Part shown: positions 1 to 11,722 of the stretch, piece by piece
Layout: every line of letters begins with the position of its first letter
Position numbering within the stretch: position 1 is the first letter of the stretch
Source: Pomphorhynchus laevis
Lineage: Eukaryota > Acanthocephala > Palaeacanthocephala > Echinorhynchida > Pomphorhynchidae
Reading direction: 5' to 3'
DNA length: 64,000 nt
Assembly (NCBI GenBank): GCA_012934845.2
Contig: WNNJ02003300.1
Coordinates: forward strand, 496,001-560,000
The notes under the pieces: model-generated
What the model was told of the DNA's origin: nothing
The model's input: only the letters and a program-made list of their open reading frames with translations
The model's database searches: none
Translations under genes and position numbers: made by a program

Positions 1-56
1 CCTCTGGCTCGAATTTACGGAACGGAGATATCTGTGGCTTAGTTGAGCTTATATCC

Positions 57-240
57 TATGCTCTCAGTACTTGTCTCATCAAAGCTTCCATCAGCTTATT
101 CTGATTTTCCTTTGCTGCCTTTAAGCGTTTGGAAAATAGCTCCAACATCTTATTTTGCTGAACAAACAGCTCCGCGGTTGCTACTTTAGCACACTCGTCG
201 CCAAATGACAGAATGGCAAAAACGAGTATACTTGTTTTTC
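57..240 (-). pseudogene. Unrecognised coding remnant with a coiled-coil stretch
   Basis: On the minus strand an open frame of about 60 codons ends at a TAG near 57. It contains a heptad-like, charged stretch (ELFVQQNKMLELFSKRLK). Such short coiled coils open the first protein of many retroelements, but nothing else supports a family here, so no function is assigned. The 180 bases to its right (about 241-425) show nothing I can identify. Confidence 0.25.
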
Positions 241-424
241 CACAAAAAAAGCACTCACAAACGTTACAGTTACATCTTTATAATCACAACACCATCGGTA
301 CATTAAATGATGCTCACTGCATCAGCATTAGCAGCGTTGTTCGCGGTGCCTACCGGTTACTCTTCACGACAGCTTGTTAGCTCACTACGCTGTTTCTAAC
401 ACATTGCGCAATTGAATTCGTGAT

Positions 425-800
425 TTCCTTTGCAACAGATCATTTCGAGTGTGGGTTGGTAGTAGCACATCTTATGCTCTGCCTTTTAATTGTAACGAAC
501 GCCAAGGTACAGTCCTTGGTCCCTTGATTTCATTATATTTCTAAATGATCTGCTCTTACGTATAAATAGATCCTGCTTGGCATTTGCTAACGATGTGAAA
601 GTCTGGTGCGATAGAATTTCCGACCCACAGATCAAGCGACTACAGCACGATTTTCACACAATATATAACTGGAGTACTGATACCGGTATGATCATGAATG
701 TAGACAAATGTGTCCATATGAAGACTCGACCGAATACCGATTATATTCATGATAAAGCAATGAAGTCTCTGTATTGTATAAAGAATACATTTGCTAAGCA
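425..800 (+). mobile_element. CR1-type LINE remnant (RT palm fragment)
   Basis: Conceptual translation across 430-760 gives RT pieces in the order of CR1 LINEs: RSFRVWVG, then GTVLGPLISLY, then NDLLLR, then a fingers/palm end reading LAFANDVKVWCDRI and a thumb start with VDKC. It resembles LINE family D at 14.3-17.1 kb. The catalytic box reads FAND, not F/Y-ADD, and several frames are needed, so it is dead. A 20-base piece (atatataactggagtactga) occurs at 661 and again at 807, marking a local duplication at the junction with the next LINE. Confidence 0.6.
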
Positions 801-887
801 TAAGCCAATATATAACTGGAGTACTGACGTGATATCCGCTCGCTCAGGTTATATCCGACCTGCGCAGATATATCCGTGATATCCGCT

Positions 888-2865
888 CTCTCAGACGTGA
901 TATCCGCTCGCTCACTCCGTCTATCCGTGATGCCTATCATGCTCTTCGCCGGTCTCATCTACACCTACTACGTACCAAATGCAACTCATTCTGGTAGCAT
1001 AAAATCAAAATTTTATTAAACTCCAAGTATATCTGGCATACTTTTAACTCAATATTTTCTCGCTTCTCTGCGTCTTGCAACACCAATCCCAATGATTATT
1101 CGTCATTTCTTCAGACCAAAGTATCCAAGTTGCTCTCTCTTAAAACCTCGTCTCCATTCCATCTCACGGCTACTCGCCTCGCCTCATCCTCCCGGAACTT
1201 TTCAATATTCTCCCTGTTTCACATGCCGAAGTATCATCTGTCCTCATGTCCTTGCCCAAAAACACCTCACCTCTCGATTCCAGGCCTACCACCATACTTA
1301 AATCCATATGCTCATCGATATCACCTTTCATCACCACCTTGTTTAACTCGTACATCCGCAGTAGTATATTTCCATCACACCAGAAATCCGCCATCGTCCA
1401 GCCTCTTCATTAGAAACAATGGCTCGACCCTTCACTTCCTTCTAGCTATCGCCCCATTTCACTCCTCGCTACTATTTCCAAGCTCATTAAACGCCATATC
1501 TTAATACAGATCAACGTTTATCTATCTTTATCTAATCTGTACCCTTCTTTCCAATCCTCTTTCCGCTCTAATCACTCCACAGAAATCGCCTGCATGCAAG
1601 TCTACAACGACCTACTCATTTCTCGTGACAAGGCTCTATATAGTGCTCTTATCTCCCTCGACCTCTCCTCCGCCTTCGACATCGTCGACCACTCCATCCT
1701 CCTTTCTCGCCTTCGTTATGATTACGGCTTTTCTGCCTCCTTCGTGGCATAGTTTGCATCATATCTATCCGACCATTCTTTGCGAGTATGTTCAAATTCA
1801 TCATCCTCTCCTCCCATCCCTATTTTCTGCGGAGTCCCACAAGGTTCATTCATAAGACCCCTGATTTTCTCTCTTCAACTCGGCGATCTCTCTCCGTTTA
1901 TCAAACCTTACTCCTTTAACGTCATGCAATACGCCGATGACATCCTCATCTATGCTCATGCACCCGCACATCGCATACACGATATCGGCATTTCTGCCTC
2001 GAACTGTCTTTCTTCTTTCTACAAACGTCTCTCCCATCTTCGTCTCGTTCTAAACCCAGACAAGTCTAAAATAATGTGGATCCTTCCCCGTCAACCTAAC
2101 ATATCTCCTCCCTCTGTATCCTTTGCATCATCAATCACCTCCGTAGTCCACAATCCCACTTTCTTAGGATTACATTTCGATGATCACCTTTCCCTTAAAC
2201 CCTTCGTCCGGGACAAGGTCCGCTTGCCTAACTTAATTATCCGTGACATCTGTAGTATCCGATCCCTTATAGACTTCCGTCCCTGTATGTCTCTTCTTTC
2301 AACGCGTCTTTTCCCTAAAATCGATTACTGCCTTAGCCTTTTCGCCAATTCTCCTAAATCAATCATCCTACCCCTACAACGCATCATCAACTCCGCCGTT
2401 CGAGTGCTCATACGTATTCGTCGCTTCGATTACACATCCACATATCTTGCATAACTCTCCTGGCTTACCATCTACATCCGCATACAACTCCGCCTTCTTC
2501 TCGTAACTTTTCGTCTCACCGCTGTCGGATCCCATCGTTCATCAACCATCCTTTCTTAGACGGCACTTGCCTCACCTCTCTATCACTGCGTTCCCGTTAT
2601 TCCCTCTTACTCTACTTTCCCAATTACTCTAACAACTACTGTCTCCGATCCTTCCTCATCGCCGCCCGCTTGCCTGGAATCAGCTACCACTCGAAGTTCG
2701 CCGCGCTCCCTCCTTTATTGCATTCAAATGCCGCCTCCGTACCCACCTCCTCGAAACTTGATTTAGATTTTTTTTAGATTTTTTGTTGTTGTGGTCATGT
2801 AAGCGTGCGCCGTCACGCATTTGCCATGTAAAAATAAATCGTTTTTTTTAAACCAAAACTATTCA
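888..2865 (+). mobile_element. LINE family A copy 1 (L2/CR1-type), 5'-truncated and decayed
   Basis: This is a 5'-truncated copy of the LINE seen better at 36.6-40.8 kb and 59.0-62.5 kb. The RT core is recognisable: SLDLSSAFDIVDHS, then FNVMQYADDILIYAH and NPDKSKIMWILP. It starts within the region linking endonuclease and RT, at the same stretch as 38840 in copy 2. The longest open frame is 224 aa (1780-2454); there are several stops and frameshifts elsewhere. The 3' end carries the family tail: a gtggtcatgtaagcgtg motif, a short hairpin, and an AATAAA-like end followed by a T run. It is older than the other two copies judging by visible differences. Confidence 0.8.
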
Positions 2866-2869
2866 AGCA

Positions 2870-3165
2870 TCTATATTGCACCTTTGTCCGCCCGCACGTG
2901 GAATACTGCATCACAACTTTTCCATCCACCAAAGCTGAAATAACGAAAATTGAGTCTATCTTGCGTAAAGTAAGCAAACTTTGTATTGTCTCACATTCTT
3001 CTTACGCTGAGCGTCTAGCTTTTTTAAAACTACCTTCAAGGGCTCAAAGTCTACTACATTTAAACCAATGAGTCATAAAAGGCAATGTCCTCCATTATTA
3101 CATTCAAACACCTCCTCCGTGGAGATAATACGGGTTCAACATTCACTCCTTTACAAACTTCCTCC
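2870..3165 (+). mobile_element. CR1-type LINE C-terminal remnant
   Basis: The translation near 2870-3060 gives LYCTFVRPHVEYCITTF, then a short ESILRKVSKLCI piece. This matches the region after the RT thumb in CR1 LINEs (compare LESILRRGSRLCIGI in family D). At 3080-3122 there is also a scrap resembling the LINE A 3' coding end (ttacattcaaacacctcctc). Only about 200 bases of coding signal remain. The two scraps may be separate insertions. Confidence 0.5.
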
Positions 3166-3225
3166 AATTATTGGCAAATTGTATCCCGTATTATACCATG
3201 ACGGATAAGGGTGGCTCCACCGTGT

Positions 3226-4104
3226 CTACATGAGGGTGAATGTGTTACACTGGCATCCTCCCCACAAATGCATTTTGACACACCGATCGGATCGCAACCA
3301 AAACGAAATGAAAGTCCATCTCGAAATTGCTGAGGGCTCAGACACAATCCCTGAACTGCCAATGGACGCATTGAAAGTTAAGAAGAGGCACCTTTTTCTG
3401 AAGCAAATAGTAAAGTTTTTTGAAACATTGTCTACTTTATCCATGATACTTGATATATTAAACTTCGTTCTGTTAGTGAACTCTTCATTTATTTGTTTTG
3501 AAATCCGATCCTGTAAGACTTTTACTTCCTTCATGGAGTGATATTCATCTAGTGGTTGGGTCATTCTATATGAACGCTCATATTCATACACTGCTCGCTC
3601 TTTAATATTTAGCAACCCTAATCCGCCATGCTTTATGGGAAGTTGAAATATAAAACGTCTCAAATCCGAAATTTCTCTTAATCCAGTTATTGATGTCAAT
3701 ACCTTTGTCGATAGGATATCCTCCATATTATTGAACCATTCTCCTTTGCATTTACACGTCCTGATAAGAAGTGTCCATCTGTGTTGAAGGGAGAAGACAT
3801 ATGCACAGTAAGCTACTTGTGGGTCGGAAATGGCAATTTCAGCCAACCGCTCTAAGATTGTCATCCACTTACTTATCTTCTTAGACACATTTTTATAAAC
3901 AAATGAATCAATGCCAATAAAGGATCCAAGTAAACCTATGCTTTCTTCTGTGATGTTTGTCCCGATGTCAGTAAAATAATTTGATTGTTCTAATATCACG
4001 CCCGGCTTGAATAATATATTGCATTTTCCATAATTAACATGAAAACCATATTTCGGTCCAAGTTCTCTTACTATCTTAAGGAATTCGACTGCTTCAGAAA
4101 CCAT
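3226..4104 (-). pseudogene. Post-RT part of REL-1 retroelement
   Basis: This 292-aa frame picks up at the RT thumb (NYGKCNILF, where RTs carry the conserved Lys after the catalytic box). It continues with a long helical region including ISDPQVAYCAYVF, the block LRRFIFQLPIKHGGLGL at about residue 145, and YEYERSYRMTQPL. These features recur in R2/R4-like retroelements and in the C-terminal halves of 44.6-48.5 kb here. The last ~60 residues (after FNASIGSSG) run into another frame; the true continuation is the small 3168-3371 frame with its Cys/His segment. No start codon of its own is implied. Confidence 0.5.
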
Positions 4105-4256
4105 ACCGACAAAAAACGCACGGACACTTATCTATGTGTATTAATCTGCGTACATTGTATGCTTCGAGTTGGACATCATCTATTAGGTCAGTAGCAATGC
4201 GAATTGCAAATTCCGCTACCTTATCGGCAAGATTTCTGGTACAGGTTCGTATTGAG

Positions 4257-5222
4257 TCAGCATTGACCTCCAATGGTTTGCATCCAGTCCGGAAGGACCT
4301 GTACATCCGTTGTTCGTTTAGATGCTCTTTGAACATCATCTGCGTTAATGTCCCGAAAAATTACATCGCTAAACTGAGGACATCCATCAATATCTGAATG
4401 AAAAAGACATTTAACGTCTAATGGGGATGGTTTCGGATGCAGACTTTTTAGCTTCTCAAATACCGTTATATTCCCACATTTATCGGATAACTGCAATATC
4501 CTTGAATTCTCCCCGCCACTGCTCAGTAGACGCATCGCCACTTTAAATTTTCCGTTATGTGTTTGTTTTATGATATTCTGCAAAATTTTATCTGTTCCTA
4601 TCTGAGTCCGTCGTTGGCAGGGGCTGTCATTTTGTTGAAGAAAACGTGCTTGGATAAGAAGTGCTTTTATATCGCCATCTTTCCACATCCTTATTTCCAG
4701 TTCAAGGGTTTTTCTCAGGACACTGACCTTGCGGGATGAAATTCTCTGGAGAATCACTTGTGGCAAAATCGTCATTATTTTAAATGAAATGTTTGCCTTA
4801 GCCATGTTGTTAAAAATAACAAGCTGAGACGTTATTAATTCGATAAATGTCCTTGTGAGGTTGCATTTAGGTAAGTTGAATAAATTCGGTCTCCAGTGTA
4901 TTATTTCGTAGTAAATGGCATTTATTCTTACTGATAATTCATCGAGTTGTGACAAATTTGAGTTTAGTGTGGATACAGTGTTTCTGGCTGTATTAATTGT
5001 TAAATTGCTTGCAGAATCAATTGTTGGATAGCTTGCAGTGACAGTTGTTGGGATAATTTCGGCTTCGTTATTATCACAAGATGTTGTTTGATTGCGACAA
5101 TTCGGGGCTTGACAGTTGACACAATGTTTGGAATCTTTTGCACATCGGCAACGTTTACATGCAGCTGCGGAACCATTACAGTTGCAACACCTTGTTGTGT
5201 TCGACGGCTTCCAGAGTGTCAT
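4257..5222 (-). pseudogene. N-terminal protein part of REL-1 retroelement
   Basis: This 321-aa frame starts at an ATG at 5222. Residues 12-60 are rich in Cys (at least nine) and could bind zinc. Residues about 100-215 are helical and Leu/Ile-rich with no motif I recognise. Near residue 235 is MRLLSSGGE, and about 20 residues later LKSLHPKPSP. In the element at 44.6-47.3 kb the equivalent block (AIRLLSSEES ... ALHPSANE) lies just before the RT, so this is the pre-RT region of the same class. After residue 300 the frame runs into VLPDWMQTIGGQC, probably past the deletion boundary. Confidence 0.5.
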
Positions 5223-5317
5223 TATTCTTTATTACTGAATCGTAAATGCGCTCTCGGGCGTCTTCGTAAATGCGATCTCGGGCGGCTTCGTGAATGCGTG
5301 TATTGTAAGTAGTTTAT

Positions 5318-6550
5318 TTATACCGCAGGTGTAGTGTATCTAATACAATGTACATGTGGATTGCAATATATAGGAAAAACATATTAAATGTTAAAAACTA
5401 GGTTTAGGCAACACATATATAATATACAGCATAATAGTCAAACTATATTTCATAAACATATGAGGTTAATAGGACATGATATTAAAAACTGTAAATTATT
5501 TATTTTACAACATATTATCGAAGAAAACATATCAATATTAAATCAAAAACTATTTGAAAAAGAAGATTTTTGTATTAAAACGCTTAATTCCATGTACCCA
5601 TTAGGATTGAATGACGTGGTACAAGGAATTGGCAGAAGTAGTATAATACATAAGAAACAACTATATTATAATAATCCGGTTAAACGCAAACCAAGAAGTC
5701 ATGGTGATAAAAGGAATAGGAAAAATAGAGTTAAAAATATTAAAAAATATATGTATATAAATGAACGATTAGAAATGTTAAAACAACTTTTAAGTGATAA
5801 TAAGCTAAAAGATCTTTATGTAAATAAAAGAAGTTTTTCTAAAGATATCATTTGTTTAGTAAGTCAGAGATTGATTAACTATTATGATATACTAAGTTGT
5901 ATAATAGAGAGTTATTGTAATACAAAATACTTTAATCGTACAATCAATGTTAATAATAACAATAGAAAATATACACTAACCATAAACTTCATTAATAAAT
6001 GTATAGATAACATAAATATAGCCGGACTATTAAATAATTCTAAAAGTAAAGAAATAATAGGGTCAGATTTAAGTAAATATATTCTTGAATAAGGTATAAA
6101 CTCCTACCACAATTAGGACGAAAAATTTGTAATTATAATAAAGAATTAAAATCAATATGTAACGATAATATTAGAAACATAATGGAAACTGAATGCAATT
6201 GTAAAAGTCTTTGTTTTGATAAAATAAATAAACATATATGTACCCATAATCTAGAATTAATTGAAAATTGTGAATTAAGAAAGCTGCTATCAAAAGGGTA
6301 TAAATATAGATTAAATAATAACAACGACAAAAATAAAATTTACAATTCGTTATATAATAACTTAAATGCGTACTTTGGTAAGCTGATTAATAGTGAAAGC
6401 TCGAATATATCTAATATAAACATTTGGAAAGAATATATATTTGATAAAATTAAAAATAAAATGAAAATAACAAACAATTATAAAAGAAAAGATAAAATTA
6501 ATAAAGATATGTGTACAGAACTTACTAAATTAAAGGATAACTATATAATA
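5318..6550 (+). mobile_element. Naiad-like Penelope element copy 1, 5' part
   Basis: This part encodes the N-terminal nuclease and linker of a Penelope-like element. GVVYLIQCTCGLQYIGKT at 5328-5381 is a GIY-YIG core with two Cys between the GIY and YIG motifs, followed by LKTRFRQHI and further His. That is the zinc-bearing N-terminal nuclease reported for permuted (Naiad) PLEs. A basic linker follows (KRKPRSHGDKRNRKNR near 5685) and a long Lys/Asn/Ile-rich region. It stops at 6550, where LINE B is inserted; the RT resumes at 10425. The reading frame has a handful of breaks. Confidence 0.7.
6541..6550. repeat. Left target-site duplication of LINE B
   Basis: The 10-mer ctatataata occurs here and again at 10425-10434, directly bordering LINE B. 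Removing the insert plus one copy restores the PLE reading order YII-TIDKASNNF seen in the uninterrupted copy at 24.2-26.6 kb. Confidence 0.8.
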
Positions 6551-6681
6551 AGGATTTTCTTAATAAAAAAAGAGATAACATGTTACACATAAAGGGATAA
6601 ATAAGTAAATAAGTTATAAAAAGTTAAGTCAACAATGAGACTGCATATTCTTCATAATCACTTCTTCTCATTGCGTAGGCC

Positions 6682-9130
6682 TCAAATCCATGGGGATCTG
6701 AGCCCCCAACCAATCCAACACGCCGCTTTCCGATTGAACCACCCGGGGTCTTTCACTCCCTGAAGAATCCAATCGGCGCGGACGATGCTGGGTAAGCGCG
6801 AGACAAGGAGCTTCAGAAACCTTAGTCTTTGCTCTGGGGGACGTCCTCTAGAGAAGAAGACTAATCCCGAGATAGCCCAGGTACCCCAAAGGCGCACCTG
6901 GGTTTTCCCATTCAACGACAGATGCTGGGCCCGTTTCAGAGCCCAACTAGCTCTCTTCAGGATACGTTTGAGTCTATCTAGGTCGGCTTTGGCCGACCAG
7001 TTCACCGAAACGGTGAACCCCAGGTATTTTACTCGACTTGTGAAGGTAGGGAGTGGTTCAGAGGCAAATATGGAGGAGAGCGCAGAGAGTGCTAGTCTCT
7101 AAAGTTTTTGCTTTGTCGCAGGGGAGCCATGAATGACAACCACTTGCGATTTAGCGGAGTTTAGAATAAGATTGGACTTGGGTAACTGGTCTTTTAATCT
7201 TAAAAAGAAACGGCTGATGTCTGAGACTACGTCCTTACACCTGCGTTCAGAGAACAGGGCTGTGGTGTCATCAGCGTACACCACTATATGTTGCTGTCGT
7301 TTAAATATTTTGAATAGATTGATGGAGGCAGCAAGATATAAGATAGGAGAGAGAGGAGAACCTTGAGGCACACCCGTAATAGGGTAGAACTGACGCGCAT
7401 CAGGGTCATCATCATAGTAAAATCGCTTGGTATACAGCAGTATTTCCACCCTGTTAACAATTCTTGCAGGCAACCCGCGGGACCTGAGAGAAGAGATAAC
7501 AAAAGGTATTGATATACGGTCAAATGCAGCGGAAAAATCAAGGAAAACAGCCACAACGAGTTGATGGCTATTCTCCCGACAGAACCGTTGCACCTCACCC
7601 ACTGCTGAATGGACCGAGCGACTTTTGACGAACCCATGGAAACCGGGTGGATTAAATTTCGCTTACTTAGATGATCGCGGATTCTACGCGCAAGCGCTTT
7701 TCCGTAGATCGAAACGAGGGAATTTTGAATCGAAATTGGCCGCAGGTCTTTAGGACAAGAGACCGGATGCTTTTTTGGAATAAAAATTCTTTTGCTAATG
7801 TTGATGCCGGCCACATCGGATGGGGTGGCTAATAGCATTGTGACGGCCACCTCCCTTCTTTGATCAGCTGTCAAAAGCTGACATACACGAGAAGAGAGTG
7901 GAGCGACGGAATTGGAGGTGCCCTGTAGAGGCCCCCAGGCGTTGAGAATATCTGGCACAGATAAGTCTCTACTCCTGAAGTCTCCCCAGAGCGGGATTGG
8001 TTGCGGTGATTGAGTGGCTCCATAATTATGTAGGGCTAGTGACTCCTCCAAAACTTTGTCAAGGCCTATACTACCGATCCACCCCACAGCCCTATCCCTC
8101 CAGCAAACAAACTTCTCCCTCTTGAATATCTTCCAGAAGGAAGACTGAGAAGGGTTAAGACGAGCGATACTCGCCCTATCCATACTCAGCTGGAACCAGT
8201 ATCTGGTGCGCCAGTACTCGTTCGAGATAGTCTGTTTGGCAGAAGAAGAGAGAAGGGCGGTTAAGTAGTCTAGCTAGGACCTTGAGTTTTGTCGGAGTGG
8301 GACTGAAAACTCGACCTTTATAGGTTGTCGAAAGAAACGCGGTAGCTTGCGAAGAGAGATAGGAGTTAAATTCGGTTAAACTCTCATTACCAATTCGGGG
8401 AAAGCGTTGGATGGCTGCATGGAAGAAAGCCACTCTGATCGGATCAAAGTGGAATCTTCTTCGAAGCAGCGTATCCTCCTCTATCCGCCAACGAATTAAA
8501 TCATGAGAGGTGGACAGATGTCGACACGATTGCTCCGTACAGAGGGGTTTAAGCAACCACCTCTTATGTAGCAATAGTAAGTCGAGGAGTAAATTCGTTG
8601 ATGTGCAATGAAAGGTTGGGGAGGGTGGATTTATGAATAAGATAACCGTTCCTGGCTCTGCGGAGGGCTGCATTAATCCAACGACCAGTTCTGTCGTTGA
8701 AGTCACCTAGTACCATGTCATAGCCGCCGTCAATAATCCCATCCAGAAGGTCACGGTTCTTGTGAATCTCCCCTGGACGAATGTAAACGCTGGCAAGACT
8801 GAGGCGTTTACCGTTCTTAACGAGTGAGACTACTAGACAAGACAGGGCTGGACAAGAGTAATTTAGCAAGAGGGAAGATCTTAAAGAGCACTTAACTAAG
8901 GTCAAGAGACCTTGAGAAGAAGAGGAATGAGGCGGGGTTATGTACGGAGTATAGTGTGAATAAATGTGCTTAGGGATAAATCGAGTAATGTCCTGGGGGA
9001 GACGGATAGACCGCGTCTCCTGAAGGACTATAACATCTGCGTCTCTACCAGATAAAAGTCTAAGGGCAGAAGCACCTCCCGAATTCCACTGAAGAATATT
9101 CAGTGAAAAAGGCTCAGGCTTACTCACCAT
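6682..9130 (-). pseudogene. LINE B ORF2 (APE endonuclease + reverse transcriptase), frameshifted
   Basis: The first frame (8564-9130, 188 aa) is an APE-like nuclease: LNILQWNSGGA at the start, VIVLQETRS, SVYIRPGEI and MVLGDFND. The linker follows in 8176-8706. The RT is spread over overlapping frames at 7284-8183 and 7099-7602: RIFIPKKHP, DLRPISIQNSL, VFLDFSAAFDRISI, GVPQGSPLSPILY and VVYADDTTALF (catalytic Asp pair intact). The C-terminal part (6682-7005) includes RGRPPEQRLRFLKLL. At least three frameshifts separate these pieces, so the copy is inactive, although its motifs are well preserved. Confidence 0.75.
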
Positions 9131-9134
9131 TGTG

Positions 9135-10393
9135 TTAAATTAGTTGGAAGGGGGATGCCAACCTAGACAGAGCTAGGTGCAAGAGGGTTACCCCCTTGCC
9201 ACTAGCACCATCCAGGGTCGGACTCCCCAAGGCAGTATCATCATTTCCCGAGGAGGCTTTAGACTTCAACAATTTTCCGATCTTGAGAGGAGGAACGGGC
9301 TGAGCAGACCCGCCACGCTTCTTAGTGCGGGGGGTATGCAACAAATCGGCTGGAACTGGTGCCACCGTGGGCGTGCCTACGAGAGAGGAGATGAGTGGCA
9401 AAAAAAGAGCTTGTAGTTCACTAATAATCATCTTCTTTTGGTTAGCCAGAAGATGTATAATGTCATTATTTGACATCCGATCTGGAGCGGCAGCAGCGTA
9501 CGATTTCGTAATCGGCTTAGAAAATCTCTGTCTGTAGGTTTTAAACAGGGTGAATTTTTTCGACCAAGCAGGGTGCACTCCCCCACAGTTTACACAATAA
9601 GGTGTGGTAAGGCATTTGTCGTTGTTAGCCGGGTGCGGGCAGTCACCCTTGCCACAAAAACCACAAACAGCGGAATTAGAACAAGTGGAGGACCAGTGCC
9701 CCCAGCCGTGACATTTTTGGCAATGAGGGTAGGTGAGGGTGTCCTCACTAATCAGCAAGAATTTCAGATTGAATCCCAAAAAGGGATTAACTGTTGAAGC
9801 GGCAAGAATGTGCCCGTTGTCTAGATCCGTCTCAGCAAAGGCAACTGGGAGCGGGTCACCGCCTTTACCCAGTACCCGTCTAATTGAAGAAAGTTTGAAC
9901 TGTTTTTTTTAAATTGATCAATATCATCGTCAGAATTGAACGAAGGAAAATTAGAAATTTTTAAAGTACATCTTAGCGGCATAATAGTTATAGTACCAAT
10001 AGTAGATAGATTAGTGGAAAAGAATTTTCTGTAATCCTCGAGTATGTCACCATTCGCAAAGGAGACCCTGAGTGTATTCTCGAGGGTTTTAAGAGAGTTG
10101 AATAAAACTCTATTCCTAGTAATCATGGCGAAATCTCGAAGGAACGTGCCAAATAAGGCGTGTTTTTGAATAGGTTTTGTTGCTCTTATTACACATAAAT
10201 GTGCTAGTTTAGGAACAGGAGGGAGGTAATCCTCCACACCATGTTTAGAGAAACAAAAGTCACTAACCTTGCCATTTCCATAATCTTTTTCAGAAGGAAT
10301 ACTTACTTCGCCTTGAGAAATAGTTGATTTACCAGAAAAATCCGCTGTTGAATTGCAGCAATGGAAATCTTTTGAATGCTCCGACGTGCACAT
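9135..10393 (-). pseudogene. LINE B ORF1 (zinc-knuckle RNA-binding protein), frameshifted
   Basis: Two minus-strand frames make up ORF1. The first (9821-10393, 190 aa) opens at ATG 10393, a few bases from the element's 5' end, and has no motif I recognise. The second (9135-9779, 214 aa) carries three Cys/His clusters: CQKCHGWGHWSSTC, CGFCGKGDCPHPANNDKC and CVNCGGVHPAW. Such knuckles bind LINE RNA. A basic, Ala/Pro-rich tail follows (TKKRGG ... PPLKIGKLLKSKAS). The frame breaks between the halves near 9780-9820. ORF1 ends 4 bases before the ORF2 start at 9130. Confidence 0.7.
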
Positions 10394-10424
10394 TTTTTTG
10401 TAGTGAATATTTGTATGTTTATTG

Positions 10425-10434
10425 CTATATAATA
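10425..10434. repeat. Right target-site duplication of LINE B
   Basis: Second copy of ctatataata, matching 6541-6550 on the other side of LINE B. Confidence 0.8.
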
Positions 10435-11722
10435 ACTATTGATAAAGCTAGTAATAACTTTGTCTTCACATGCAAAAAGCTTTATTATGATATACTAATG
10501 AAAGAGGTTAATTCTAATGATTTAAATGTAAATCCAACATATGAACGTAGTGAGTTGAGTTTAGAAGAAACAATTATAACAAGTCACTGTTCAATAATGG
10601 ATAAAAAGGGTATAAAGGTTGAATCAGATAATAAAACTATACCTATATTATATTGGAATCCAAAATTACATAAAAATCCAATAAAACCTAGGTTCATATG
10701 TAGTGCGTTTAAATGTACATTAAAACCACTTTCTGTCTATATGAATAAAATACTTAAAGTAATTAAAGCACACTTTAAAAAATATTGCAAGGTAATCGAA
10801 ATTAATACTGGTATAAAACACTATTTCAGTATTAATTCTACAAAAGAATTTTTAGAACAGACAAAAGGAATAAATTTTCAAAATATAAATACGATTTTAG
10901 TACGCTTTATACAAATCTAGATTTAGTAGATATTAAAGAAGCATTAGTAAAATTAATTAATCTTATATTCGGAAAAATATATACATATATATGTTAAAAT
11001 AGTTATAACGAGCTATCTAACAAAAATTAAACCATCAAGTAAATATAAATATATGGATAAAATTGAATTAATAGGATCCTTAAATATTTTGATGAATCAA
11101 AATGTCCATATTTAGACAAGTAAAAGGTGTTCCAATGGGTGGTGATAGTAGCCTAATTATAGCTGACTTGTTTTTAAGCTCTATAGAATATGAATTTGTC
11201 AATAACTGTGTAAAAACTAAATCTAAACAATATAAATATATGAAATATATGTTTAGATACATTGATGATATATGTGTATTTAATTCTAATAATTTTTATT
11301 TAATTAGTGAGCACATTTATCCAGAAAGCCTTATTCGTAACAAAACCAATATTAATGATAAAGAAGGTGTATATCTTGATTGGAACATTAAATTAACATT
11401 AACTAAAACTACTATTAATTTATATCGTAAAGATGACATATTTAAATTTACAAGAAACATATTTTTGCATGATCATTCATGCATACCATATAATATAAAA
11501 TATAATACATTAAATAATGAAATTTTAAGAATTGCAACAATATGTAATGATATTGGCTTTCTTCAAAATCATTTAAATAATTTAATAGATACATATTTTA
11601 AACTAGGTTACTATAAAAATAACATCAAGCAGAAAATAGTAAAATATATAAATCAACACAATAATATAAAGAATAAATTTAAACTCTTAAGTGGCAAATT
11701 TTTATGGATGGATAATGAATAA
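10425..11722 (+). mobile_element. Naiad-like Penelope element copy 1, 3' part (RT)
   Basis: The frame resumes with TIDKASNNFVF immediately after the LINE B insertion. RT motifs appear in order: PILYWNPKLHKNPIKPRFI (about 10640-10700), a motif-A segment near 10900, VKGVPMGG near 11125, and FRYIDDICVFN near 11255. The protein ends with KLLSGKFLWMDNE and a stop at 11722. This matches the minus-strand copy at 24.2-26.6 kb residue for residue over long stretches. The PLE terminal repeat begins right after the stop. This copy is not intact: it is split by an insertion and has several other breaks. Confidence 0.75.

Larger units (their letters stand above)
3168..5222 (-). mobile_element. REL-endonuclease-type retroelement, internally deleted (REL-1)
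   Basis: Two long frames on the minus strand belong to one element. The N-terminal frame (4257-5222, 321 aa) begins with a Cys-rich cluster (CCNCNGSAAACKRCRCAKD) and later has MRLLSSGG followed by LKSLHPKPSP. The same pair appears in the element at 44.6-47.3 kb. The next frame (3226-4104, 292 aa) starts after the RT palm (VRELGPKYGFHVNYGKCNIL) and contains FQLPIKHGGLGL, typical of R2/R4-like elements. A frame at 3168-3371 has CICGEDASV...HSPSCRHGG and RHGIIRD, the Cys/His segment ahead of a restriction-like nuclease. The RT motifs up to the catalytic box are not visible between the two long frames, so the element is internally deleted. Family-level naming is inference. Confidence 0.6.
6551..10424 (-). 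mobile_element. LINE family B, near full length, nested in the Penelope element
   Basis: This non-LTR retrotransposon of about 3.9 kb is on the minus strand, with ORF1 at the right and the 3' end at 6551. It has a CCHC-type ORF1, an APE-type endonuclease and an RT, the layout of the Jockey/I/R1 broad group. The precise clade is not determined. The 5' end lies about 30 bases before the ORF1 ATG at 10393; the 3' end has no clear poly(A) tail (A/T-rich run next to 6551). A 10-bp TSD flanks it. LINE C at 34.4-42.7 kb is a relative: both share PPEQR-x-FLK after the RT. Confidence 0.85.

Noticed and set aside
1092-1504. Small plus- and minus-strand frames of 69-124 aa
   Set aside because: They are alternate readings of the pyrimidine-rich LINE A linker, which stays open in several frames because of its composition.
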